From Gammaproteobacteria bacterium (GTDB taxonomy: Bacteria; Pseudomonadota; Gammaproteobacteria; Pseudomonadales; Porticoccaceae), in NCBI GenBank assembly GCA_006227015.1, contig SBGI01000004.1, positions 1-5,354 of the forward strand: a stretch of 5,354 nucleotides of DNA, read 5' to 3'. The notes beneath the pieces are model-generated. The model ran no database searches, was not told the origin of the DNA, and saw only the letters and a list, made by a program, of their open reading frames with translations. The translations under genes were made by a program, and so were the position numbers. Shown one piece after another: positions 1-5,354 of the stretch; position 1 is the first letter of the stretch, and every line of letters starts with the position of its first letter.

Positions 1-212
1 ACAGCGAGGATATCTGCGCGACCGGGTACGTCTTCAGTTAGCAGTGCGATCAGGGTATCAAAGCTTCCGGTAAACGGGTCAGTTGCATTTACCTCCAGCG
101 CTACGTCGACGAGGCTATTGATGTCTTTAGGACCCATATGATCATCTGCTGAGGCGGTAAAAGGCATTGATAAAGCGGCGGTGGCTGCGAGTGCACATAT
201 TGTTTTTTTCAC
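1..212 (-). CDS. Exported fasciclin (FAS1) domain protein, 5' part only
   Basis: The N-terminal 70 codons are visible; the gene continues past the left edge. It starts at a GTG codon (210-212) with a GGGAG ribosome site seven bases upstream. Residues 1-22 form a classic Sec signal peptide: KK at positions 2-3, a hydrophobic core, and cleavage after ASA-22. No lipobox is seen, so a soluble periplasmic or secreted protein is predicted. Residues 28-60 carry the opening of a FAS1 domain (NSLVDVALEV, then GSFDTLIALL), matching the family pattern in which a short helix is followed by F-x-T-L-x-A-L. FAS1 domains are adhesion-like folds whose biochemical role in bacteria is mostly unknown. The candidate ECF-type promoter upstream (304-329) suggests induction by photo-oxidative stress, which is an inference. 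The family call rests on the opening motif only, because the H-box and C-terminal half lie outside. Confidence 0.85.
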   Translation of the reverse strand, partial: MKKTICALAATAALSMPFTASADDHMGPKDINSLVDVALEVNATDPFTGSFDTLIALLTEDVPGRADILA

Positions 213-219
213 GGTGGTA

Positions 220-224
220 CTCCC
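220..224 (-). promoter_or_regulatory. Ribosome binding site of the FAS1 gene
   Basis: GGGAG on the minus strand, seven bases before the GTG at 212. It decides the start: the GTG opens directly into a KKT signal-peptide start, whereas the next in-frame ATG codons (residues 16 and 26) would destroy the signal peptide. Confidence 0.7.
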
Positions 225-241
225 AATTTTAGCGAGTCAGT

Positions 242-254
242 CCCGCTGGGCGGG
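242..254. repeat. GC-rich inverted repeat in the FAS1 leader
   Basis: CCCGC-TGG-GCGGG, a 5-bp GC-only stem with a three-base loop. It lies between the candidate FAS1 promoter and its ribosome site, so it would fold in the 5' leader of that mRNA. On the plus strand it is followed by TTTAG and TGTTTT, a weak terminator-like context, but no plus-strand gene leads into it. A role is not established. Confidence 0.35.
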
Positions 255-303
255 GTTTAGTGTTTTATCCCTGTTCGAAAAATTCCTGAGAGTCACTTAC
301 ACC

Positions 304-329
304 TACGTGGATAAATAATGATCAGATCA
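304..329 (-). promoter_or_regulatory. Candidate ECF11/RpoE-ChrR-type promoter of the FAS1 gene
   Basis: Reading the minus strand, TGATC (329-325) is followed by 17 bases and CGTA (307-304). This two-block form matches my recollection of promoters recognised by RpoE-ChrR-type ECF sigma factors in the singlet-oxygen response. Transcription would start roughly 7 bases past 304 and give a leader of about 85 bases before the GTG start. Support comes from the same motif with identical spacing and orientation in front of the photolyase gene. A second overlapping TGATC (324-320) makes a 13-base near-palindrome at 318-330. The assignment to a specific sigma group is from memory and untested. Confidence 0.55.
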
Positions 330-351
330 TATGGGTCGCCGATTATGTTGA

Positions 352-381
352 AAGGCGCCGAGAAGTTGCATATGGCGCCTT
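352..381. repeat. Inverted repeat AAGGCGCC / GGCGCCTT
   Basis: Perfect 8-bp arms at 352-359 and 374-381 with a 14-base loop. In the minus direction it is followed by only a short T run (CCTTTC), so it could be a weak intrinsic terminator closing photolyase transcription just before the FAS1 promoter. It could also be a protein-binding palindrome. Confidence 0.4.
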
Positions 382-433
382 AGCTAATCTGGGTTGGCAC
401 GCGCTAATGTGGTGAATTATGCAAAGAGGAGAT

Positions 434-458
434 AAGGGTGTATGGAAAGCACACCCTT
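434..458. terminator. Possible terminator hairpin AAGGGTGT / ACACCCTT
   Basis: Perfect 8-bp arms at 434-441 and 451-458 with a nine-base loop. On the minus strand the second arm is followed by a pyrimidine-rich stretch (ATCTCCTCTTT), making it the best of the three repeats as the photolyase terminator. The tract is interrupted by C residues and the site is about 115 bases past the stop, so confidence is modest. Confidence 0.35.
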
Positions 459-487
459 GATATTCAGAAGCAACCAGCGGTGGACTG

Positions 488-517
488 TGAGCGCCCATAT
501 ATTTATAGCGGCGCTCA
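488..517. repeat. Inverted repeat TGAGCGCC / GGCGCTCA
   Basis: Perfect 8-bp arms at 488-495 and 510-517 around a 14-base AT-rich loop, 56 bases past the photolyase stop codon. No U-tract follows on either strand. Its arm and loop sizes equal those of the repeat at 352-381, and both have a GCGCC...GGCGC core, so they may be related palindromes that protect the mRNA 3' end or bind a protein. Confidence 0.4.
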
Positions 518-572
518 AGTTAAAACGGTTTGTAGATAATTAAGTAGCGGTATATTTGGGTTAACAATGGCT

Positions 573-2114
573 TTAGATATGCGAATCCGCTGCATAGATC
601 TCTTCAGACCGCTGGATAATCGCTATGCGTTCTTCTTCCGTCTTATTGAGCCAATGAGTGACCTGCATCGCAAGCCGCGGGTGATCGGCAAGCCAGTTTT
701 GATTGCGATGGATAAACGTCCAATACAACGTAGTAAACGGACAGGCGTTTTCACCATGGCCGCGTTTGGGGTTGTAGGGGCAGTGCTCGCAGTAGTTTGA
801 CATCTTCTGGATGTAATTTCCGCTGGCGATATAGGGCTTGGAACCCACCACGCCGCCATCTGCAAACTGGCTCATGCCCAGCGTGTTCGGCACCTCAACC
901 CAGGCGATCGCATCCGCATACATCGCCAGGTACCAGTTATGTACCGCACCCGGTTTGATGCCATAGAGTAGGGCAAACAGGCCGGTCACCATTAAGCGTT
1001 GAATATGATGGCCGTAGCCGAGATTCAGTACCTGCTGGATTGACTGGCGCATACAGGTCATCTGAGTGTCTCCATCCCAGTAGAATGAAGGCAGTTCTCG
1101 ATCAGCTTGCAGCGCATTAAATGACATCCAGTCTTTTCGATGCTGCCAATACAGACCGCGCACATATTCACGCCAGCCCAGTACCTGTCGGATAAATCCT
1201 TCCACCGCATTAAGCGGTGCGCCTTGTTGGCGATAGGCTTCTTCCGCACGTTCAATCACTTCGGCTGGACTCAATAGCTTAAGATTGAGGCTAGACGAGA
1301 TCATTGAATGGTAAAGCGTCGGCTGATCGGTCCACATCGCATCCTGATAATCACCGAACAGTGTAAGTCGTTCGTTGATGAAGTGATCCAAGACGTCCAA
1401 TGCCTGGTTTCGTGTGACCGGCCAGTTAAACTGTTCAATCGACCCGGGCAGGTTAGGTAACAACGCATCTACATCTGCAATAACCTGTTGCGTTGTTGAA
1501 TCGGGCTCAAAGGTTGGAACTTGGGGCAGCTCTTTAGGGCCCGCTTTGGGAAATGCTTTACGGTTGTCTTTGTCGTAGTTCCACGCGCCACCTTCAGGTT
1601 TTCCGTGTTCATCCATCAAGATGTTGCGGGTTTTACGCAGATGACGATACCAGTATTCCATGCGGGGCTTTTTGTACTTACCCAGCCACTCACCAAACTC
1701 GCCAGGATTGGCAATAAAGTGATCGTCGGCTACCCATTCCACCGCTAAACCAACGTCCGCACAAAACGCGTTGATTTCACACATCACCCGATAATCTCCG
1801 GGAATCACACACTTGAGCTGTTGTGGTTTAACTTCCTTTAGTGCTGTCTCAAGTGCGTCCGAGAAGCTTTTGAGCTTAAGAGAGAGAGGAAGGTAGATAA
1901 GATCGTAATCCTGAGACCAGATGTCCCAGGCGAAATGGCGCATCGCCGACAGAAACAGCACTGTACGCTGCTTTGACGACAGTTGCTCGGTTGATTCAGC
2001 AGTAACCTCGGCCATGCAAATACAATCGGCTTCCGCATCGATGCCCTGCAAGATCAGGCTATCCATGTTGAGCTGGTCGCCCAAAATTAGAACAAGTGAT
2101 CTGATCTCTCTCAT
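573..2114 (-). CDS. FeS-cluster bacterial cryptochrome/(6-4) photolyase
   Basis: This complete 513-residue protein uses light and FAD to repair UV-induced pyrimidine (6-4) photoproducts in DNA. Residues 4-220 form the N-terminal Rossmann-like antenna domain, opening with the family motif LVLILGDQLN; the rest is the helical FAD-binding domain. Known features of Agrobacterium PhrB recur at a constant +4 offset: 4Fe-4S cysteines C354, C442, C445 and C458, tandem histidines H369-H370 in GYGHH, electron-transfer tryptophans W346 and W394, and lesion-site Y428. Length fits the family (PhrB is about 507). The ATG at 2112-2114 has GGGGAG six bases upstream. In PhrB the antenna is a lumazine (DMRL), which I infer here by homology. 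Two upstream promoter candidates exist, one of ECF type (2277-2302). It is the Agrobacterium-type PhrB, not E. coli PhrB, so no symbol is given. A signalling cryptochrome role cannot be excluded by sequence. Confidence 0.95.
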   Translation of the reverse strand: MREIRSLVLILGDQLNMDSLILQGIDAEADCICMAEVTAESTEQLSSKQRTVLFLSAMRHFAWDIWSQDYDLIYLPLSLKLKSFSDALETALKEVKPQQLKCVIPGDYRVMCEINAFCADVGLAVEWVADDHFIANPGEFGEWLGKYKKPRMEYWYRHLRKTRNILMDEHGKPEGGAWNYDKDNRKAFPKAGPKELPQVPTFEPDSTTQQVIADVDALLPNLPGSIEQFNWPVTRNQALDVLDHFINERLTLFGDYQDAMWTDQPTLYHSMISSSLNLKLLSPAEVIERAEEAYRQQGAPLNAVEGFIRQVLGWREYVRGLYWQHRKDWMSFNALQADRELPSFYWDGDTQMTCMRQSIQQVLNLGYGHHIQRLMVTGLFALLYGIKPGAVHNWYLAMYADAIAWVEVPNTLGMSQFADGGVVGSKPYIASGNYIQKMSNYCEHCPYNPKRGHGENACPFTTLYWTFIHRNQNWLADHPRLAMQVTHWLNKTEEERIAIIQRSEEIYAADSHI

Positions 2115-2120
2115 AACGCG

Positions 2121-2126
2121 CTCCCC
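2121..2126 (-). promoter_or_regulatory. Ribosome binding site of the photolyase gene
   Basis: GGGGAG on the minus strand, six bases (CGCGTT) before the ATG at 2114. It supports that ATG as the start. Confidence 0.75.
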
Positions 2127-2159
2127 ATTTTATTGGCGTGTCGCAAATGTCGTATAAGT

Positions 2160-2189
2160 ATTATATGTCTTAAATAAAGAATGCAACAA
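2160..2189 (-). promoter_or_regulatory. Candidate sigma-70 promoter of the photolyase gene
   Basis: The minus strand has a perfect -10 TATAAT (2165-2160) with TTGTTG (2189-2184) 18 bases upstream; TTGCAT (2186-2181) is an alternative -35 with a 15-base spacer. A 13-base inverted repeat TATAA-GTA-TTATA (2153-2165) overlaps the -10 and could be an operator, although AT-rich palindromes are common by chance. The leader would be about 40 bases. Confidence 0.5.
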
Positions 2190-2222
2190 GAAAATGACTC
2201 AAGCTGTGACGGAGTTACGTGT

Positions 2223-2239
2223 TCTGTTGATTCAACAGA
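2223..2239. repeat. Perfect 17-bp palindrome, possible operator
   Basis: TCTGTTGA-T-TCAACAGA has 8-bp arms around one central base. It lies between the two photolyase promoter candidates, about 40 bases downstream of the ECF-type -10 and upstream of the sigma-70 -35, and also about 245 bases before the receptor gene. It resembles a dimeric regulator site. It is not a LexA box: CTG and CAG are separated by nine bases rather than ten. Confidence 0.45.
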
Positions 2240-2276
2240 TTCTGTTTGCGCACCTAATCGAGGTGTATGTGACGTT

Positions 2277-2302
2277 TACGTAAGACAAAGCCGATGCGAT
2301 CA
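2277..2302 (-). promoter_or_regulatory. Candidate ECF11/RpoE-ChrR-type promoter of the photolyase gene
   Basis: On the minus strand TGATC (2302-2298) is followed by exactly 17 bases and CGTA (2280-2277), the same arrangement found before the FAS1 gene. It would start transcription near 2270, leaving a leader of about 155 bases that runs through the 17-bp palindrome and the sigma-70 candidate. Photolyase genes are known members of RpoE-ChrR regulons in Rhodobacter sphaeroides and other bacteria, which fits. The sigma factor gene is not in this window. Confidence 0.55.
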
Positions 2303-2470
2303 AACAACGCGATAGATATAAATCGCCTACATTTTTTAAGTATTTGATTTTCGACGCGCTTGTTTGTCGATAGGAGATCAACAATTGGGCTAATTTAGAT
2401 GTGTTGCACTTGCACTATTTGAGAGCGGGACTACTGTTACAGAAGCATTGGAAGTAAAAAACAACAACAT

Positions 2471-2475
2471 GGAGG
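2471..2475 (+). promoter_or_regulatory. Ribosome binding site of the chemoreceptor gene
   Basis: GGAGG, six bases before the ATG at 2482. It fixes the start and places basic residues just before the first membrane helix, as expected. Confidence 0.8.
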
Positions 2476-2481
2476 TCGTGC

Positions 2482-4470
2482 ATGTTCCGCGCGCTAAAAA
2501 TCCGTCAAAAGCTTCTCATCGCGCTGCTCAGCATGGGCATCGTGCCTCTTCTTGCTGCAATCTGGATAAGTAGTTCAGATACTGCACACTCATTGATGCA
2601 GCGTGGTTATCAAGAACTAACCAGTGTGCGCGAAGCCAAAAAATTGGTTCTGACGGATTATTTCACCGAACGCTTTGCCGATCTCGCTATCCTTGCCAAT
2701 AGCGTTGCCCATCTTCAAGAGCATAATCACAGTTCTGATGAGGTAGGTTCAGACGCCCACACTTTTTATAAACAGTTCAAAGAGTTAGAGCAGTATCATG
2801 ATCTGTTTTTGATCTCTTCAGATGGCTTTGTTTTCTATTCTGTAGAACGCGAACCGGATTATAAAACCAGCCTGAAAGATGGACCTTATGCGGATTCCAA
2901 TTTAGGCGACCTGTACAAAAAAGTACTGGCTACCAACTCTCAGGTGATTGTCGATTTCAAACCCTATGCACCTTCCAACGGCAACCCTGCAGCGTTTATC
3001 GGGCAACCGGTTACTGATGATGCGGGCAATTTAGTCATGATCGTCGCGCTTCAGCTTTCTATTGATCACCTGAACGAAGTAATGACTGAGCGGGTTGGAT
3101 TTGCCGACACTGAAGAGACCTATCTGGTCGGTCCAGACAAGTTGATGCGTTCTGATTCATACCTTGATCCAACTAATCACTCTGTTGTTGCTTCCTTCGC
3201 AAACCCGTCAGAAGGGCGTGTTGATACCGATGCAAGCCGTGCGGCGCTTTCCGGTGAGACTGACACGCGTGTTCTGATTGATTACAACGGAAACCCGGTG
3301 TTGTCCTCTTTCACCCCATTGCAGATCAAGGACATTACCTGGGCGTTGATTGCTGAGGTGGATGAAGCGGAAGCGTTGGCACCGGTTGAAGAGATGAAAC
3401 TGCATCTGCTGATTGAGGTGGGCATCGCGTTGTTACTGGTTATCGCGGTGGCGTATTGGTTGTCTCATTCTTTGCTCAAACCCATTCAGGAAATGAGTGA
3501 CCACATCGAAGCGCTGTCTGAAGGTCGCGGTGATCTGAATAAAAAACTGGTTATCCGTAACAATGACGAGATCGCAGAGCTGGAGCGTCGTTTCAACAAG
3601 TTCCTCGATAAGATCCATACGATCGTGAATAACGTTTCTGTCTCTACTCGCGTGATTGGCGAAGCATCCAGCAGTGTGTCTAACACGGTTGAGAAAACGA
3701 AGTGGGGTGTGAGTCAGCAGCAGGAAGATTCCCGTGCGGTAAATGCCTCCCTTGAGGAACTGACTGCTTCCGTTCAGTCAATTGCGACCAGTACGTCTGA
3801 AGCACGGGATGCAACCAACGAAGCCTATCATGAGATCAACCAGGGGATGACTGTTACCGAAACCACCGTAGAGGTCATTGAGCATCTGTCTGAAGAAGTG
3901 ACTCAGGCAACCGAAGTGATTGCGCGCTTGAACGAACAAAGTGATGCGATCAGCAAGGTGCTGGAGGTAATCCACGGCATTGCTGAGCAAACCAACCTCC
4001 TTGCGTTGAATGCCGCTATTGAAGCTGCTCGCGCAGGCGATGCAGGTCGCGGCTTCTCAGTGGTTGCAGATGAGGTTCGTAATCTGGCGGTCCGCACTCA
4101 AAGCTCTACGCAGCAGATTCACGAGATTATTGATGAACTCCAGAATCAGGCGCGTCACTCAGTAAGGGTGATGAATGCCAGTAAGTCGACGGCGGATAAG
4201 GGTGTATCGCAGGTGAAGCAAACCGGAGAGTACTTCCAACGCATCACCGCGGCGATTTCCATACTGACGGATATGAACAATCATATCGCCCAGGCATCTG
4301 AGCAGCAGGCCGCAGCGGCGGAAGGGATCTATCAACGCATTGCCCATATGGCTGAGGTTGCAGACGAAACCGAAAGCGGCACGTTAGAAGCAGGGCGTGT
4401 GAATAAGCAGCTTAAAGAGTTGAGTGATGAGCTGGACGGATTAGTGCATCAGTTTAAAGTAGGAGCTTAG
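2482..4470 (+). CDS. Methyl-accepting chemotaxis protein, Cache-HAMP-MCP
   Basis: This complete 662-residue inner-membrane receptor senses a periplasmic signal and controls the CheA kinase through CheW. Order of parts: short basic N-terminus; membrane helix 1 (about 11-29); periplasmic Cache-type sensor (about 35-300); membrane helix 2 (about 307-327); HAMP (about 328-381, with P334 and the DE pair at 362-363); and a cytoplasmic coiled-coil signalling domain (about 382-655). The hairpin tip at 495-535 is canonical, with [19 protein letters not shown] followed by [15 protein letters not shown]. Likely methylation sites are around E425-E426 and E607-Q609. There is no C-terminal CheR-binding NWETF-type pentapeptide. 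The sensor contains FYSVE (118-122) and [13 protein letters not shown] (214-226), typical of double-Cache receptors, but the ligand cannot be read from sequence. It is monocistronic, with its own ribosome site and terminator. Confidence 0.96.
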   Translation: MFRALKIRQKLLIALLSMGIVPLLAAIWISSSDTAHSLMQRGYQELTSVREAKKLVLTDYFTERFADLAILANSVAHLQEHNHSSDEVGSDAHTFYKQFKELEQYHDLFLISSDGFVFYSVEREPDYKTSLKDGPYADSNLGDLYKKVLATNSQVIVDFKPYAPSNGNPAAFIGQPVTDDAGNLVMIVALQLSIDHLNEVMTERVGFADTEETYLVGPDKLMRSDSYLDPTNHSVVASFANPSEGRVDTDASRAALSGETDTRVLIDYNGNPVLSSFTPLQIKDITWALIAEVDEAEALAPVEEMKLHLLIEVGIALLLVIAVAYWLSHSLLKPIQEMSDHIEALSEGRGDLNKKLVIRNNDEIAELERRFNKFLDKIHTIVNNVSVSTRVIGEASSSVSNTVEKTKWGVSQQQEDSRAVNASLEELTASVQSIATSTSEARDATNEAYHEINQGMTVTETTVEVIEHLSEEVTQATEVIARLNEQSDAISKVLEVIHGIAEQTNLLALNAAIEAARAGDAGRGFSVVADEVRNLAVRTQSSTQQIHEIIDELQNQARHSVRVMNASKSTADKGVSQVKQTGEYFQRITAAISILTDMNNHIAQASEQQAAAAEGIYQRIAHMAEVADETESGTLEAGRVNKQLKELSDELDGLVHQFKVGA

Positions 4471-4512
4471 GCAGAGATCAGATCTCAGTTACGGAATCTG
4501 CCGATAGAAGAG

Positions 4513-4546
4513 AGCGTCCAACGCATGATATTTTGGACGCTTTTTT
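4513..4546 (+). terminator. Intrinsic terminator of the chemoreceptor gene
   Basis: A perfect 8-bp stem, AGCGTCCA (4513-4520) with TGGACGCT (4534-4541), and a 13-base loop, followed directly by a run of T (4541-4546). It lies 42 bases past the receptor stop. On the minus strand the stem is followed by CTCTCTTCT, so it may also weakly terminate the converging aminotransferase gene, whose stop is at 4554. Confidence 0.88.
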
Positions 4547-4553
4547 ATGACTG

Positions 4554-5354
4554 TTAGCTGGCAACAACCTCGACAATGATCTCACCGATCAGTGCGCAAT
4601 CCTCTTCCGTAAAGGTCAGCGGAATACGCATATCCAGTAGAGTAGACAAAATCTTCTCAGTCTTCGGCAGCTGCGGCATATCTTGGATATAACGCCAGCT
4701 ATCATAACGACTGGTGTAGTCGCGCGGTACATCGTCACCAAACCACTTCAGAACCACACCACGCTCACCACACCGCTTCACCACATCCTGAATCTGCTCA
4801 GCGGTGAAACCAGGCAGGGAAAACTGGATCGAGCTGGCTACAAATCCTTCCTTGTCCGGACGCGGCGGGATGCAGATCTTATCGCTGGTATTAAACGCCG
4901 TTTCGAGAATTCGGTAGCGTGCATTCCAGCGTTCACACTGGGTGTCCAGATCCGCCAACTGCGGACGCAAAATCGCTGCACGCAGGTTGTCCATACGGCC
5001 GCTGTAGTTCGGTGTCTCGTATCGGATCTGCTCGAAGACTTCCGTTGGCGGTGCGGCAAAGTGGCGCTCGAACAGCATGTAGGAGCCTGAGTGCATAATC
5101 GCCCGTGCCATCACGTTTGGGTGGCGCGTTGTCAGGAATCCACCCTCACCGGAGTTGATGTGTTTGTAGGTCTGCATGCTGAAGCAAGCCACGTCACCAA
5201 AGGTGCCGCTTTTCTTGCCGTTCCAGGTAGCGCCCATGGTGTGGGCGCAATCTTCAATCAGGAACAGACCGTAGCGCTCGCAGATCGCCATGATTCGATC
5301 CATATCTGCCAGATGCCCACGCATATGGGAGAGCATGAAGTACTTGGCGCCACT
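4554..5354 (-). CDS. DegT/DnrJ/EryC1/StrS-family PLP aminotransferase, 3' part
   Basis: The last 266 codons are visible; the gene enters from the right edge, and the first visible codons (SGAKYF, before the ATG at 5336) are in frame, so that ATG is not the start. The family is usually 370-430 residues, so about the first third is missing. Signature parts, numbered from the window edge, are HMRGHLADMD (10-19, corresponding to the family H-x-x-G-x-x-x-D-M-D motif), IEDCAH (33-38) with D35 for the PLP ring nitrogen, and YKHINSGEGG (63-72) with K64 as the Schiff-base lysine. These fold-type I enzymes usually transaminate nucleotide-linked keto-sugars for O-antigen, capsule or antibiotic sugars, although some act on inositols. 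The substrate cannot be assigned. It converges with the receptor gene across 83 bases. Confidence 0.92.
   Translation of the reverse strand, partial: SGAKYFMLSHMRGHLADMDRIMAICERYGLFLIEDCAHTMGATWNGKKSGTFGDVACFSMQTYKHINSGEGGFLTTRHPNVMARAIMHSGSYMLFERHFAAPPTEVFEQIRYETPNYSGRMDNLRAAILRPQLADLDTQCERWNARYRILETAFNTSDKICIPPRPDKEGFVASSIQFSLPGFTAEQIQDVVKRCGERGVVLKWFGDDVPRDYTSRYDSWRYIQDMPQLPKTEKILSTLLDMRIPLTFTEEDCALIGEIIVEVVAS

Larger units (their letters stand above)
213..572. other. Intergenic region between photolyase and FAS1 gene
   Basis: This 360-base gap lies between two same-strand genes. From right to left in the direction of transcription it holds three inverted repeats (488-517, 434-458, 352-381), the candidate FAS1 promoter (304-329), a GC hairpin (242-254) and the FAS1 ribosome site. 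None of the repeats has a strong U-tract, so the photolyase terminator is not settled. A GAGGAG at 426-431 on the plus strand precedes two short overlapping open frames (438-539 and 442-543); neither looks like a known protein. Confidence 0.7.
2115..2481. other. Divergent intergenic region, photolyase / chemoreceptor
   Basis: This 367-base region separates divergent genes. The photolyase half holds its ribosome site, a sigma-70 candidate, the 17-bp palindrome and the ECF-type candidate. For the receptor no convincing promoter was found: a TATAAA at 2317-2322 lacks a -35, and GCCGATGC at 2290-2297 resembles the sigma-28 -10 but lacks a properly spaced partner. A tandem TTGCAC TTGCAC sits at 2404-2415. 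No open frame with a ribosome site was seen. Confidence 0.7.

Noticed and set aside
256..286. E. coli RpoE-like promoter for FAS1 (GGAATTT-N17-CACTAA, minus strand)
   Set aside because: The -10 is weak and the pattern is not repeated at the photolyase, unlike TGATC-N17-CGTA. Kept only as an alternative.
318..383. 21-residue plus-strand open frame starting at ATG 318
   Set aside because: No ribosome site, overlaps the FAS1 promoter and an inverted repeat, and shows no recognisable composition.
394..410. Sigma-54 promoter resemblance TTGGCACG on the plus strand
   Set aside because: The -24 block is perfect, but the -12 block reads AATGT instead of TTGCW, lacking the required GC, and no plus-strand gene follows.
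567..800. 77-residue plus-strand open frame over the photolyase 3' end
   Set aside because: It is antisense to the well-supported photolyase C-terminus, with no ribosome site in front.
2224..2238. LexA/SOS box resemblance (CTGTTGATTCAACAG) upstream of the photolyase
   Set aside because: The gammaproteobacterial LexA box needs CTG-N10-CAG; here the spacing is nine, and the site is a symmetric odd-length palindrome.
2270..2297. Sigma-28-like promoter for the receptor (TGACGTTT ... GCCGATGC)
   Set aside because: Each block matches six of eight bases, but the spacer is 12 rather than 11 and the key TAAA is degenerate. It also overlaps the ECF-type site on the other strand.
2355..2380. Third TGATC-N17 block on the minus strand upstream of the photolyase
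   Set aside because: It is followed by CGCG rather than CGTA, so the -10 is not matched.
4683..5090. 135-residue open frame on the plus strand inside the aminotransferase gene
   Set aside because: It lies wholly antisense to a gene with clear PLP-enzyme motifs, and its translation shows no family features. It is a shadow frame.

Overview
The window looks like chromosomal DNA of a Gram-negative bacterium, most likely a marine or aquatic gammaproteobacterium. This is an inference from the typical Sec signal peptide, the Cache/HAMP chemoreceptor type and the FeS-type photolyase; no rRNA or tRNA is present to confirm it. Four protein genes are visible and two of them run off the window. No insertion sequence, CRISPR array or RNA gene was seen.

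Left part (1-2302, minus strand): an exported FAS1 (fasciclin-domain) protein, 5' end only (1-212), lies downstream of a complete FeS-cluster bacterial cryptochrome/photolyase (573-2114). The photolyase carries the four cluster cysteines, the tandem histidines and the tryptophans of Agrobacterium PhrB at one constant +4 offset, so it is probably a (6-4) photolyase. The 360-base gap between the two genes holds three inverted repeats and the FAS1 promoter region.

The most interesting observation is that both minus-strand genes are preceded, in the correct orientation, by the same two-block motif TGATC-N17-CGTA (304-329 for FAS1, 2277-2302 for the photolyase). This matches what I recall of promoters used by ECF sigma factors of the RpoE-ChrR (ECF11) type, which control singlet-oxygen and photo-oxidative stress responses. 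The inferred picture is a small light-damage module: a DNA-repair photolyase and a secreted FAS1 protein co-regulated from separate promoters by a sigma factor encoded elsewhere.

Right part: a divergent plus-strand gene (2482-4470) encodes a complete Cache-HAMP methyl-accepting chemotaxis protein followed by a clear intrinsic terminator (4513-4546). Converging on it from the right edge is the C-terminal two-thirds of a DegT/DnrJ/EryC1/StrS-family PLP aminotransferase (4554-5354, minus strand), which suggests that a surface-glycan or nucleotide-sugar locus lies beyond the window. The 367-base divergent region between photolyase and receptor holds two candidate photolyase promoters and a perfect 17-bp palindrome; no convincing receptor promoter was found.
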